Shown piece after piece: positions 8,667 to 16,792 of a stretch of DNA of 64,000 nucleotides. The notes beneath the pieces were generated by a model. That model had not been told where the DNA came from, searched no databases, and saw only the letters and a list, made by a program, of their open reading frames with translations. Where the stretch lies: positions 124,001 to 188,000 of the forward strand of contig NZ_BSTM01000010.1 in the NCBI RefSeq assembly GCF_030269515.1. Reading direction: 5' to 3'. Every line of letters starts with the position of its first letter. Positions within the stretch are counted from its first letter, which is position 1. The translations under genes were made by a program, and so were the position numbers. This stretch comes from Actinomadura sp. NBRC 104412 (GTDB lineage: Bacteria > Actinomycetota > Actinomycetes > Streptosporangiales > Streptosporangiaceae).

Positions 8667-10019
8667 TCAGCCCTCGGCCCCGCCCTCGCGCTCGGACGGT
8701 GCCTCCGGCGGCGGGCGCATGGACTCGCTCGAATGGGTGTCGAGGCCGACGATGTCGGCCCTGCCGACCTGTCCGGGCGGCTTGAGGATCCCGCTCTCCG
8801 GGTCGGCGAACCGGTCCAGCCTGATCGAGATCTCCTCGCTGCCGGTCTCCGCCGCCAGCCTCCGCGCCCGCGAGTGCTCCGCCGCCGCGGCCCTCGCGTC
8901 GCCCGCCTCGTGCGACCTGAGCAGCCGCTGCGAGGCGTCCGCCAGCTCCTCCAGCTTCTGGTAGTGCACGACCGACGGGTCGTGCAGGGACGACAGCGCC
9001 TCGTCGCCGGTCCAGGTGGCCAGCACCTGACCGGTGGCCCGCGGCCGGTCCGGCGGCTCTCCGGGCAGCACGGCGGAGATGCGGGCGGCCAGCATGGTCT
9101 GGTCCGGCTCGCCGGGCGGCACCGTCACGCACAGGTGGTACTCGCGGTCCTCCACGCCCCAGATGCCGGTCGGGAACTCGGCGGTCTTCGGCCCGGGGGT
9201 GCTCGGTCCCGTCTCGGCCCAGCCGCCGGCCAGATCGCGCAGCGCCGGGTACACCTGCTTGAAGAAGCGCAGCGTGGCGTTGTGCGGCGTCCACACCCGC
9301 AGCGTCACGTCGGCGACCGCCTTGCCCATCGCCTGCTCGATCATCCCGGCGAAGTCGGCGGCCAGGTCCCCGGGGTCGGCGACCATCCCGAACCGGCCGA
9401 GCAGCCGCGCCGACACCCGGCGCAGCTCCGCGGGCTCCCAGTCGGCGCCCACCCCGTGGCTGTCGCACACGAACCGGCCGGCGCAGCGGTCCAGCGCGGC
9501 GTCCAGGTCCTCGGGGGTCTCGTGTTCGTTCTTGCCGTCGGTCAGCAGCACGGCGTGCCTGATCGGGTGGTCGTCCGCGGCGAACAGCTCCGCGGCCAGG
9601 CTCAGCCAGCGGCCGATCCTGGTGCCGCCGCCCGCCGACAGCCGCGAGATCGCCAGATGCGCGTCCCGCCTGGTCGTCTCGGTGAAGCGGGCCAGCAGCC
9701 GGTCGCGGGGATACACCATCGCCGCGTCCGCGGCGCCCGCGATCACGGCGAAGTCGACGCCCGGCCGCAGCGCGTCCACCGCCGCCCGCGCCGCGCGCTT
9801 GGCCGCCACCAGCCGCGCGCCCAGCATCGACCCGGAGGTGTCGACGATGATGACCTCGGCGGCGGGGCGCGGGGCGCCGCGGATGGCCGAGGCGTCGCCC
9901 GTCGCCCGGACCTTCGCGATGGCGTGCACCTCCGTCTCGGCCACGGCGAGATACGGGTTCTGGTGGATCTCGATCGTGAGCTCGGGAGGGTCGCCGGACG
10001 GTCCGCTCATCGTCTGCAT
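8667..10019 (-). CDS. VWA-domain protein of the PknG operon
   Basis: 450 residues. A von Willebrand factor A domain begins with the complete MIDAS motif DTSGSM at residues 60-65, with the later acidic/threonine positions in GGGTRIGRW and LLTDGKNEHE. The C-terminal part is a beta-rich region followed by a charged helical tail. There is no signal peptide or membrane segment, so it is probably cytoplasmic. It starts 7 bp after the pknG stop and is followed by the GlnX-like gene. Its role between kinase and receptor is not established; a scaffold or metal-dependent binding partner is a guess from the fold. Confidence 0.8.
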   Translation of the reverse strand: MQTMSGPSGDPPELTIEIHQNPYLAVAETEVHAIAKVRATGDASAIRGAPRPAAEVIIVDTSGSMLGARLVAAKRAARAAVDALRPGVDFAVIAGAADAAMVYPRDRLLARFTETTRRDAHLAISRLSAGGGTRIGRWLSLAAELFAADDHPIRHAVLLTDGKNEHETPEDLDAALDRCAGRFVCDSHGVGADWEPAELRRVSARLLGRFGMVADPGDLAADFAGMIEQAMGKAVADVTLRVWTPHNATLRFFKQVYPALRDLAGGWAETGPSTPGPKTAEFPTGIWGVEDREYHLCVTVPPGEPDQTMLAARISAVLPGEPPDRPRATGQVLATWTGDEALSSLHDPSVVHYQKLEELADASQRLLRSHEAGDARAAAAEHSRARRLAAETGSEEISIRLDRFADPESGILKPPGQVGRADIVGLDTHSSESMRPPPEAPSEREGGAEG

Positions 10020-10026
10020 GCCGCCT

Positions 10027-12150
10027 TCACAGGAAAGTCATGGGCCGTACCGCGTTGGCCTTGTCCACCAGCGCGTGCTTGGCGTCGGTGTCGGTGGCGA
10101 ACCAGGCCAGCTCGCGGTAGGTGCGCTCCAGCCTGCGCCGCAGGCTGCGCTGGGTCAGCCTGGTGCCGATCAGGTCCGTGTCGGGATGCTCGTCCTGGCC
10201 GGTCTGGATCCAGGCGAGCCCGCCTTCCAGCACCTCGGCCTCCAGCCGCCTGCGCAGCACGCCGTCGATGCGGGAGTGGCCGAGCCGCCGGGCCGCCGCC
10301 AGCAGCGCCTCCCTGGACAGGTCCGAGGACGGGCGCCCGCGCAGGCCCGCCGCCATGGCCGCAAGTTGCGCGGCGCCGTAGTGCCGGGACAGCGACGGCA
10401 CCTCGTCCAGGGCGCGCACCGCGCCGTCCCGGTCGCCCATGGCCAGGCGGACGCGGGCCAGGCCGAAGGCCGCGCTGAGGTAGCCGTGGTCGGTGCGCCA
10501 CACGCTCTCGTAGTGCCGGGCCGCCCCGGCGAAGTCACCGGCGTCCTCGCGGCAGAACGCCAGCGCCAGCTTGGGCGCGGCCTCGCCCGGCATCCGCGTG
10601 TAGAGGTGGTCGAACATCCGCCCCGCGGCCCGGTGCCTGCCCGCCGCCAGGGTGGCGGCCGCCCGGTACCAGTCGACACGCCAGTCCTTGTGCGGGCTCT
10701 CGCCGAGCACGGCGAGCAGCGCCTCGGCCTCCGCCCGGCGGCCCAGGTCCAGGTACGCCCCCGCCAGGACGAGCCGTTCCTCCAGCGAGGAGATCCGCGG
10801 GCCGCGCGGCCCCGTCAGCTTCTCGACGATCTCCCGCGGCTCGTGGCCGGCCAGGTCCGGCAGGCCCGGCGCGCCGTCCGACCCGGACACCACGGGCACG
10901 GGCAGCGCGGTCACCGCCGACCTCGGCGTGAGCGGCGCGGGCGCGGGCGCCGCCGCGCCGGTCGCGATGATGCCCGCGCCGACCACCGCCCGTTCCCGCC
11001 CGAACAGGGTGGACGGCACCGGCCAGGGCTCGGAGTTGCGGGGCGCCGACACGGCCTCGCGCAGCACGCCGAACAACTGCTCCTCCATCTCGGTGGCGTC
11101 GGCGAACCGATCCGCCGGGTCGTCGGCGGTGGCGCGGCGCAGCAGCCGGTAGTAGGAGTCGAACCGCTCCAGCAGCGGCGCCGACGCGCGCCCCGGCAGG
11201 CCGTACTCGGCGTCCTGCATGGGCCCCGGCGGCAGGCTGAGCATGGCCATCGTGCGGCCCACCGTGTACAGGTCCGAGCGGATCGACGGCTGCTCGCCAC
11301 GGATCGCCACCTCGGGCGCCATGAACCTGGGCGTCCCGACACCGTGCGCGGTGCCGTCCATCGGTTGCGCGCCGCCCAGGTCGATCAGGGTGAGCCGCCG
11401 CTCGCACTGCATGACGTTCGACGGCTTGAGGTCGCAGTACAGCAGCCCCTGGGAGTGCAGGTAGGCCAGCGCACGCAGCATCTCGATCCCGTAGGCGATG
11501 ACGTGCTCGACGGGGAGCACCGCGTCCTTGTCCGCCCTGCGCCTCTCGTTCAGCAGGGCCTGCAAGGTGCGGCCGCCGACGTACTCCATCACGATGTAGC
11601 GCTGCACGTCCGCCGGGTCGGTGCCGGGCTCCGGCGCGGGATGCTGGACGAAGTTGTGGATCTTCACGATGTTGGGGTAGTTCACCGCGGCGAGCGCGGC
11701 CCGCTCGGCCTCCGGGACGTCCGCGACGTCGGGGTCGGTCCCGCGCAGGCCCTTCAGCGCCACCCAGTGCCCCACGTTGTTGTCGTAGGCCAGGTAGACC
11801 CAGCCCATCCCGCCGCGCCCCAGGCAGCCCTCGACGCGGTACTGCCCGCCGACCAGCTCGCCCGGCCGCAGCCGCGCGCCCTCGCCCGAGGTCGGGGTGA
11901 GCTTGAGCCTCTTCGGGTCCTGGTACGGGACGGAGTCCACCCCGGCCATCTCCAGCGGGCCGTAACGCGCGAAACGCAGCGGCGCCGGGACCGGGGACTC
12001 CGGTCGCGGTTCCGGCGCGACCGGACGCGGCGTCCCGGTACCGTACCCGCCCGAGCCTCCACGGTCGGCGAGCGGTGGCGGCGCGAACCCGCAGTAGTCG
12101 CAGAAGCCGTTGGTGATGGTGCCCTGGCCGCAACGGGTGCATTCGTTCAT
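10027..12150 (-). CDS. pknG: PknG-type serine/threonine protein kinase
   Basis: 707 residues with the PknG plan. An N-terminal rubredoxin-like zinc/iron site has Cys4, Cys7, Cys17 and Cys20. The kinase core has a glycine loop (LGRGGMGWVYLAY, about 110-122), Lys133 in VALKG, catalytic loop YCDLKPSNVM (Asp240) and DLG at 257-259. A C-terminal TPR-like helical region follows (about 450-700). As in mycobacterial PknG (YNDLKPEN...DLG), the HRD arginine is absent and DFG is DLG. PknG phosphorylates GarA/OdhI and so controls 2-oxoglutarate metabolism; no FHA gene is visible here. ATG 12150 overlaps the upstream stop (ATGA). Confidence 0.93.
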   Translation of the reverse strand: MNECTRCGQGTITNGFCDYCGFAPPPLADRGGSGGYGTGTPRPVAPEPRPESPVPAPLRFARYGPLEMAGVDSVPYQDPKRLKLTPTSGEGARLRPGELVGGQYRVEGCLGRGGMGWVYLAYDNNVGHWVALKGLRGTDPDVADVPEAERAALAAVNYPNIVKIHNFVQHPAPEPGTDPADVQRYIVMEYVGGRTLQALLNERRRADKDAVLPVEHVIAYGIEMLRALAYLHSQGLLYCDLKPSNVMQCERRLTLIDLGGAQPMDGTAHGVGTPRFMAPEVAIRGEQPSIRSDLYTVGRTMAMLSLPPGPMQDAEYGLPGRASAPLLERFDSYYRLLRRATADDPADRFADATEMEEQLFGVLREAVSAPRNSEPWPVPSTLFGRERAVVGAGIIATGAAAPAPAPLTPRSAVTALPVPVVSGSDGAPGLPDLAGHEPREIVEKLTGPRGPRISSLEERLVLAGAYLDLGRRAEAEALLAVLGESPHKDWRVDWYRAAATLAAGRHRAAGRMFDHLYTRMPGEAAPKLALAFCREDAGDFAGAARHYESVWRTDHGYLSAAFGLARVRLAMGDRDGAVRALDEVPSLSRHYGAAQLAAMAAGLRGRPSSDLSREALLAAARRLGHSRIDGVLRRRLEAEVLEGGLAWIQTGQDEHPDTDLIGTRLTQRSLRRRLERTYRELAWFATDTDAKHALVDKANAVRPMTFL

Positions 12151-13220
12151 CGGTCGCCTCCGTGCAAGCCGTTGATGTAGCGCTCCAGTGCCGCCTCGGC
12201 CTCCACCAGGTCGCATGGCTTCGCCTTGAGCAGGTCGCGGACCCGTTCCCGGAGCCGGTCCAGCTGCTTGTCCTCGGCACGGCCCAGGTCGTGGGCCATC
12301 GCCTCGTACGAGGTCAGCCTGCCCCGCAGCTCCTTGTGGTGACGCATCGGCGCCTTGACCGCGCGCAGAGCCTCCCGGGCCTCGCCGAGGGCGGTCTCGG
12401 CGGCGCCCTCGGCTTCGGCGAGACGCACGGTGACGTCCTTCCAGAGGCGGTTCAGGCGCGCCTCGTCCAGCGAGGCGAGGCGGTCGCGTAACACGGCGGC
12501 CGGATCGGGCACCTCGGGCACGGGGGAGCAGATCGCCCGGACGGTCTCCGCCCGCACCCGCCGCGCCTCGGCCAGGGTCTCCTCCACCTCGGCGAGGCGC
12601 TCCTCGACCGGGCCGATCCTCTCCCCGTAGTCGCGGCCCGCCCCGATCTGCGCCGGGCACATGCAGATCCACGCCTCGCAGTCGGTCGCCTTCACCACGA
12701 CCTGGACCCGCCGGTAGTCGCCCGGCAGGTAGCCGCGCCGCTGCCGGATGACCGAGCGGTGGAACTCGGCGGAGCTGATGAACGCCAGGTCGCCGGTCGC
12801 CGTCCGCAGCTCCTCCCGCAGGGCGGGCGCGTCCAGCAGCCGGAACACCAGGTTGAGCTCGGTTCCGACGACGCCCTCGGTGTCGTGCCGCACGTACCCC
12901 GCGTGCAGCGCCACCCGGAGCCTGATGCGGCAGCGCGCGTCCGCCGACCGGTTGTAGCGGCCCAGCTCGGCGGCCAGCTCGAACGGCAGCGGCTCCACCA
13001 GCCGGGCCTGCGGGCCGTCCACCGGGACGAGGAAGAACCCCCCGTCCCCGCGATCCTCGTGGTAGGCGGCGGGGACGTCGGACGCGGCGAAGGCGCGCTC
13101 CAGCGCCGCGTACATCCCCTCCCGCATCCGTATCTGATCGGGGTCGCGGCGGTCGGGACGGGTGAATCCCTCGATGTCGACGCAGACGATCGCCCGGTAC
13201 GTGGCGTGGGGGGAACTCAT
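12147..13220 (-). CDS. Class III nucleotidyl-cyclase-fold protein with coiled-coil tail, coupled to PknG
   Basis: 357 residues from ATG 13220 (GGAG five bases upstream). Residues 8-190 look like a class III cyclase homology domain: VCVDIEGFT with Asp15, RGDGGFF with Asp59 (the two metal Asp positions), and GTELNLVFRLLD with the NxxxR pair Asn123/Arg127. Residues about 205-357 are charged heptad-like helices (ERLAEVEETLAEARRVRAET and on). It is the first gene of the pknG operon and overlaps pknG by 4 bp, so the two are probably co-translated. Whether it makes a cyclic nucleotide or only binds one cannot be read from sequence; the lysine/aspartate base-recognition positions were not assigned. 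Confidence 0.7.
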   Translation of the reverse strand: MSSPHATYRAIVCVDIEGFTRPDRRDPDQIRMREGMYAALERAFAASDVPAAYHEDRGDGGFFLVPVDGPQARLVEPLPFELAAELGRYNRSADARCRIRLRVALHAGYVRHDTEGVVGTELNLVFRLLDAPALREELRTATGDLAFISSAEFHRSVIRQRRGYLPGDYRRVQVVVKATDCEAWICMCPAQIGAGRDYGERIGPVEERLAEVEETLAEARRVRAETVRAICSPVPEVPDPAAVLRDRLASLDEARLNRLWKDVTVRLAEAEGAAETALGEAREALRAVKAPMRHHKELRGRLTSYEAMAHDLGRAEDKQLDRLRERVRDLLKAKPCDLVEAEAALERYINGLHGGDR

Positions 13221-13400
13221 CGCATCTCCGACTCGCGCGAGCGGCGTGACGGCACGCGGGCGCGACCCCGCTCGCGCCGCCGCGCCCAGGCGAATCACCG
13301 GTCATGATAGGGGCGGCATGTCACACAGAGTAGGTCGAACGACACAACCAGGATCCCGGGGGCACCGCGGACTGTCGGTGGGACCTGCGAAGATGTGGCC

Positions 13401-16073
13401 ATGACCGACAGGCCCCGGCTGCTCCTCCTCGACGGACACTCGCTGGCCTACCGGGCCTACCACGCGCTCCCCGTGGAGAACTTCAGCACCACCGGAGGCC
13501 AGCCCACCAACGCGATCTACGGCTTCGCCAACATGCTGGCGAACGTGCTGCGCGACGAGCGGCCGACGCACGCCGCGGTCGCCTTCGACGTGTCCAGGAC
13601 GACGTTCCGCACCGAGGCGTTCCCCGAGTACAAGGCCACCAGGGCGCGGTCGCCGGAGGGCTTCGGCGACCAGATGACGATCCTCGACGAGCTGCTGGCC
13701 GCCATGGGCATCACCACGCTGCGGGTCCCGGGGTACGAGGCCGACGACATCATCGCCACCCTCGCCACACGGGCCGTGCCGGCGGGTCACGAGGTGCTGA
13801 TCATGACCGGCGACCGGGACGCGCTGCAACTGGTCGGCCCCCGGGTCACGGTCCTGTACTTCTACCGGACGGCCTCGGAGCTGATCCGCTACACGCCCGA
13901 GCGGGTCGAGGAGAGGTACGGCCTCACCCCCGCGCAGTACCCCGACTTCGCGGCGCTGCGCGGCGACCCGTCCGACAACCTGCCGAGCATCCCCGGCATC
14001 GGGGAGAAGACCGCGGCCAGGTGGATCCGCGAGTACGGCTCGCTCACCGCGCTGCTCGACTCGGCCGACCAGGTGAAGGGCAAGGCCGGGGAGAGGCTGC
14101 GGGCCGCCGCCGACACCGTGCGGCTGAACCGGCGGCTGACCGAGCTGGTGCGCGACGTCGACCTTCCGGTGACCCTGGACGATCTGCGGCGCCGCCCCTA
14201 CGACCTGCGGACGTTCAGCTCGCTGCTGGACGACCTGGAGTTCCGCAACGCCGGCATCCGGCAGCGGCTGTTCGCCGCCGACCCGGGCGGGGGAGCGGCC
14301 CCTTCCGCGCCCGAGCGCGCGGGAGTCAAGGGTGAGCCGCTGAAGGGCCGCGAGCTGGAGCCGGGCGAACTGCCCGAGTGGTTCCGGACGCGGGCCTCCC
14401 CGGCGGGCGCCGGTGCCGCCGCGATCCCCGTCGCGCTGGCCGCCGAAGGGACCTGGGCACGGGGTGAGGGCGACATCGCCCGCATCGCCCTGGCCACCGC
14501 CGACGGATTCGCCGCGTGCTTCGAGCCCGCGAGGATGACCGAGTCCGACGAGCGCGCGTTCACCGCGTGGCTCGCCGACCCGGGGCGTCCCAAGGCCCTG
14601 CACGACGTGAAGTCGCTGCTGCGCGTGTTCGGGGAACGCGGGTGGCGCCTCGACGGCGTCGCCACCGACACGGCGGTCGCGGCCTACCTGCTGCTGCCCG
14701 GCCTCGCCGCCTACGGCATCCCCGACCTGGCCTCCCGCTACCTCGGACGGCGCCCGCCCGACGAAGGGGCCGCAGGGTGCATGTTGCAGGCGCGGGCCGT
14801 CCTGGAGCTGGCCGACAGGTTCACCGCCGAGCTGGACGGCACCGGCATGGAGGACGTCCTGAACGACGTCGAGCTGCCGCTGGCCGATCTGCTGGCCCGG
14901 ATGGAACGCGCCGGGGTGTGCGTGGACGCGCCGCTGCTGCGCGAGCTGGAACGGCACTTCGAGGGCGAGATGGAACGGGCCGCGGCGGAGGCCGCCGCGA
15001 TCGCCGGGCACCCGTTCAACCCCGGCTCCACCAAGCAGCTCCAGGAAGTGCTGTTCGGAGAGCTGGGCCTGCCCAAGACCAAGAAGATCAAGTCCGGGTA
15101 CTCCACCGACGTGGACGCGCTGACCTGGCTCGCCACCCAGACCGACAACGGGCTTCCGGAGATCCTGCTGCGCCATCGCGACCGGTCCAGGCTGCGGATG
15201 ACCGTGGCCGGGCTGATCCGGGAGATCGGCGCGGACGGCCGGGTGCACACCACGTTCCAGCAGACCGTCGCGGCCACCGGGCGCCTCACCTCCACCGAGC
15301 CCAACCTCCAGGTGATCCCGATCCGCACCGAGGAGGGGCGGCGGATCCGGCGGGCGTTCGTGCCGGGGGAGGGCTACGCGTCGCTGCTGACCGCCGACTA
15401 CGGCCAGCTCGAACTGCGCGTCATGGCCCACCTCTCCCAGGACCCGACGCTCATCGCCGCGTTCGCCTCCGGCGAGGACCTGCACACCACCATGGCCGCG
15501 CAGGTCTTCGGGGTCGCGCCGGGCGCCGTCACCGCCGACCAGCGCCGCAAGATCAAGGCGATGTCGTACGGGCTCGCCTACGGCCTGTCGGCGTTCGGGC
15601 TCGCCCGGCAGCTCGGCATCGCCGTAAGCGAGGCGCGCCCGCTGATGGACGCCTACTTCGAGCGTCTCGGCGGCGTCCGCGACTACCTCGACCACACCGT
15701 CCAGGAGGCCCGCCACACCGGCTACACGCGCACGATTCTCGGGCGCCGCCGCTACCTCCCGCACCTGACCAGCGAGAACCGGCAGCGCCGGGAGACCGCC
15801 GAGCGGATGGCGCTGAACGCCCCCGTCCAGGGCTCGGCCGCCGACATCGTCAAGATCGCGATGCTCCGGGTGGACGCGGCGCTCGCCGAGGCGGGGCTCC
15901 GCAGCCGGCTGCTGCTCCAGGTCCACGACGAGCTGGTGCTGGAGGTGGCGCCCGGCGAGGGCGACACGGTGCGCGAGCTGGTCCATGACCGGATGGCCAC
16001 CGCCTACCCGATCTCGGTCGGCCTGGAGGTCGCCACCGGCATCGGCCCGGACTGGAACGCCGCGGCCCACTGA
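13401..16073 (+). CDS. polA: DNA polymerase I
   Basis: 890 residues. The 5'-3' exonuclease domain occupies about 1-295 (LLLLDGHSLAYRAYHALP, GYEADDIIATLA, TGDRDALQL, IPGIGEKTA). A 3'-5' exonuclease-like region spans about 330-510 without clear catalytic acidic motifs, as in other actinobacterial Pol I. The polymerase domain follows, with motif A TADYGQLELRVMAHLSQDP, motif B RRKIKAMSYGLAYGLSAFG and motif C LQVHDELVLEV. It acts in Okazaki fragment maturation and repair. The start could be GTG 13395, two codons earlier. It is divergent from the cyclase-fold/pknG operon. Confidence 0.97.
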   Translation: MTDRPRLLLLDGHSLAYRAYHALPVENFSTTGGQPTNAIYGFANMLANVLRDERPTHAAVAFDVSRTTFRTEAFPEYKATRARSPEGFGDQMTILDELLAAMGITTLRVPGYEADDIIATLATRAVPAGHEVLIMTGDRDALQLVGPRVTVLYFYRTASELIRYTPERVEERYGLTPAQYPDFAALRGDPSDNLPSIPGIGEKTAARWIREYGSLTALLDSADQVKGKAGERLRAAADTVRLNRRLTELVRDVDLPVTLDDLRRRPYDLRTFSSLLDDLEFRNAGIRQRLFAADPGGGAAPSAPERAGVKGEPLKGRELEPGELPEWFRTRASPAGAGAAAIPVALAAEGTWARGEGDIARIALATADGFAACFEPARMTESDERAFTAWLADPGRPKALHDVKSLLRVFGERGWRLDGVATDTAVAAYLLLPGLAAYGIPDLASRYLGRRPPDEGAAGCMLQARAVLELADRFTAELDGTGMEDVLNDVELPLADLLARMERAGVCVDAPLLRELERHFEGEMERAAAEAAAIAGHPFNPGSTKQLQEVLFGELGLPKTKKIKSGYSTDVDALTWLATQTDNGLPEILLRHRDRSRLRMTVAGLIREIGADGRVHTTFQQTVAATGRLTSTEPNLQVIPIRTEEGRRIRRAFVPGEGYASLLTADYGQLELRVMAHLSQDPTLIAAFASGEDLHTTMAAQVFGVAPGAVTADQRRKIKAMSYGLAYGLSAFGLARQLGIAVSEARPLMDAYFERLGGVRDYLDHTVQEARHTGYTRTILGRRRYLPHLTSENRQRRETAERMALNAPVQGSAADIVKIAMLRVDAALAEAGLRSRLLLQVHDELVLEVAPGEGDTVRELVHDRMATAYPISVGLEVATGIGPDWNAAAH

Positions 16074-16080
16074 GGGCGGG

Positions 16081-16713
16081 TCAGTCCGCGGCGAGGATCA
16101 GGGCCGGGTGGCCGGGATCGTCCATCTTGATCGCCACATCGGCCCGGGCGGTGGGACGCGCCTCGTTCTCGTAACGGGTGTAGGCGGGCAGCGTCCAGCG
16201 TTCGTCGTCGGGCGTGCGGCGGGCCAGGGCGGCGGGGGACATGCTCAGATGGACGGTCAGGTCGAACGGGAGGCCGCGGCCGAGGAGCAGCGACCCGTCC
16301 AGCAGCAGCACGCCGCCCGCGGGGAGGGTCACGTAGCGGGCCCGGGTCGCCCGGTCGCGGACGCTGTCCCACAGGCTGGGCAGCACCTTCCCCGTGCCGC
16401 CGGGCTCCAGCGGTCCCAGGACCTCGCGGACGAGGCCGTTCTCGTCGAGCCATTCGTCGTAGAACACGTCGGGGTCGTACCGTCCGAACTCGTACCGGAG
16501 CGAGGCCGGGCGCAGGAAGTCGCGCGCCGACACCCGCAGGACGGCCCGTCCCCGGGCGCGCACCCGCTCGACCAGGGAGTCGGCGAGGCGTCCGGGACCG
16601 GCGGGCGGGGCCCCGTCCACCGCGACCCGCAGCCACCGGCCGGGCGAGGCCGCCGCGATGCGCTCGCACAGCTCCTCCACGACGAGGCCGGGCGAGATCG
16701 GGCGTGCGCGCAT
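16081..16713 (-). CDS. Uridine kinase-like P-loop protein with degenerate Walker A
   Basis: 210 residues similar in layout to actinobacterial uridine-kinase-like NTPases: an N-terminal strand plus loop (WLRVAVDGAPPAGPGRLADSL), SARDFLRPAS, YDPDVFYDEWLD, and GGVLLLDGSLLLGRG followed by FDLTVHLSMSPAALARRT. The Walker A position reads G-APPA-G-P-G (34-41), so the Lys and Ser/Thr of GxxxxGK[ST] are missing. Phosphate transfer may therefore be lost or altered. It is convergent with polA, ending 7 bp after it. ATG 16713 has AGGA seven bases upstream; an upstream in-frame start at 16731 is possible. Confidence 0.7.
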   Translation of the reverse strand: MRARPISPGLVVEELCERIAAASPGRWLRVAVDGAPPAGPGRLADSLVERVRARGRAVLRVSARDFLRPASLRYEFGRYDPDVFYDEWLDENGLVREVLGPLEPGGTGKVLPSLWDSVRDRATRARYVTLPAGGVLLLDGSLLLGRGLPFDLTVHLSMSPAALARRTPDDERWTLPAYTRYENEARPTARADVAIKMDDPGHPALILAAD

Positions 16714-16792
16714 CCCCTCATCCTGCAACACGCGCCGGTCCGGCTGCGCCCACGCCCGCCTGTGAGCCGCCGGCCGGGGCCTGCCCGTCCCG

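Noticed and set aside
9034-12180. 1048-codon plus-strand open frame opposite vwa and pknG
   Set aside because: No domain, no ribosome site, low-complexity composition; pknG and vwa on the other strand have full motif sets.
13302-16070. 922-codon minus-strand open frame opposite polA
   Set aside because: Antisense shadow of DNA polymerase I.
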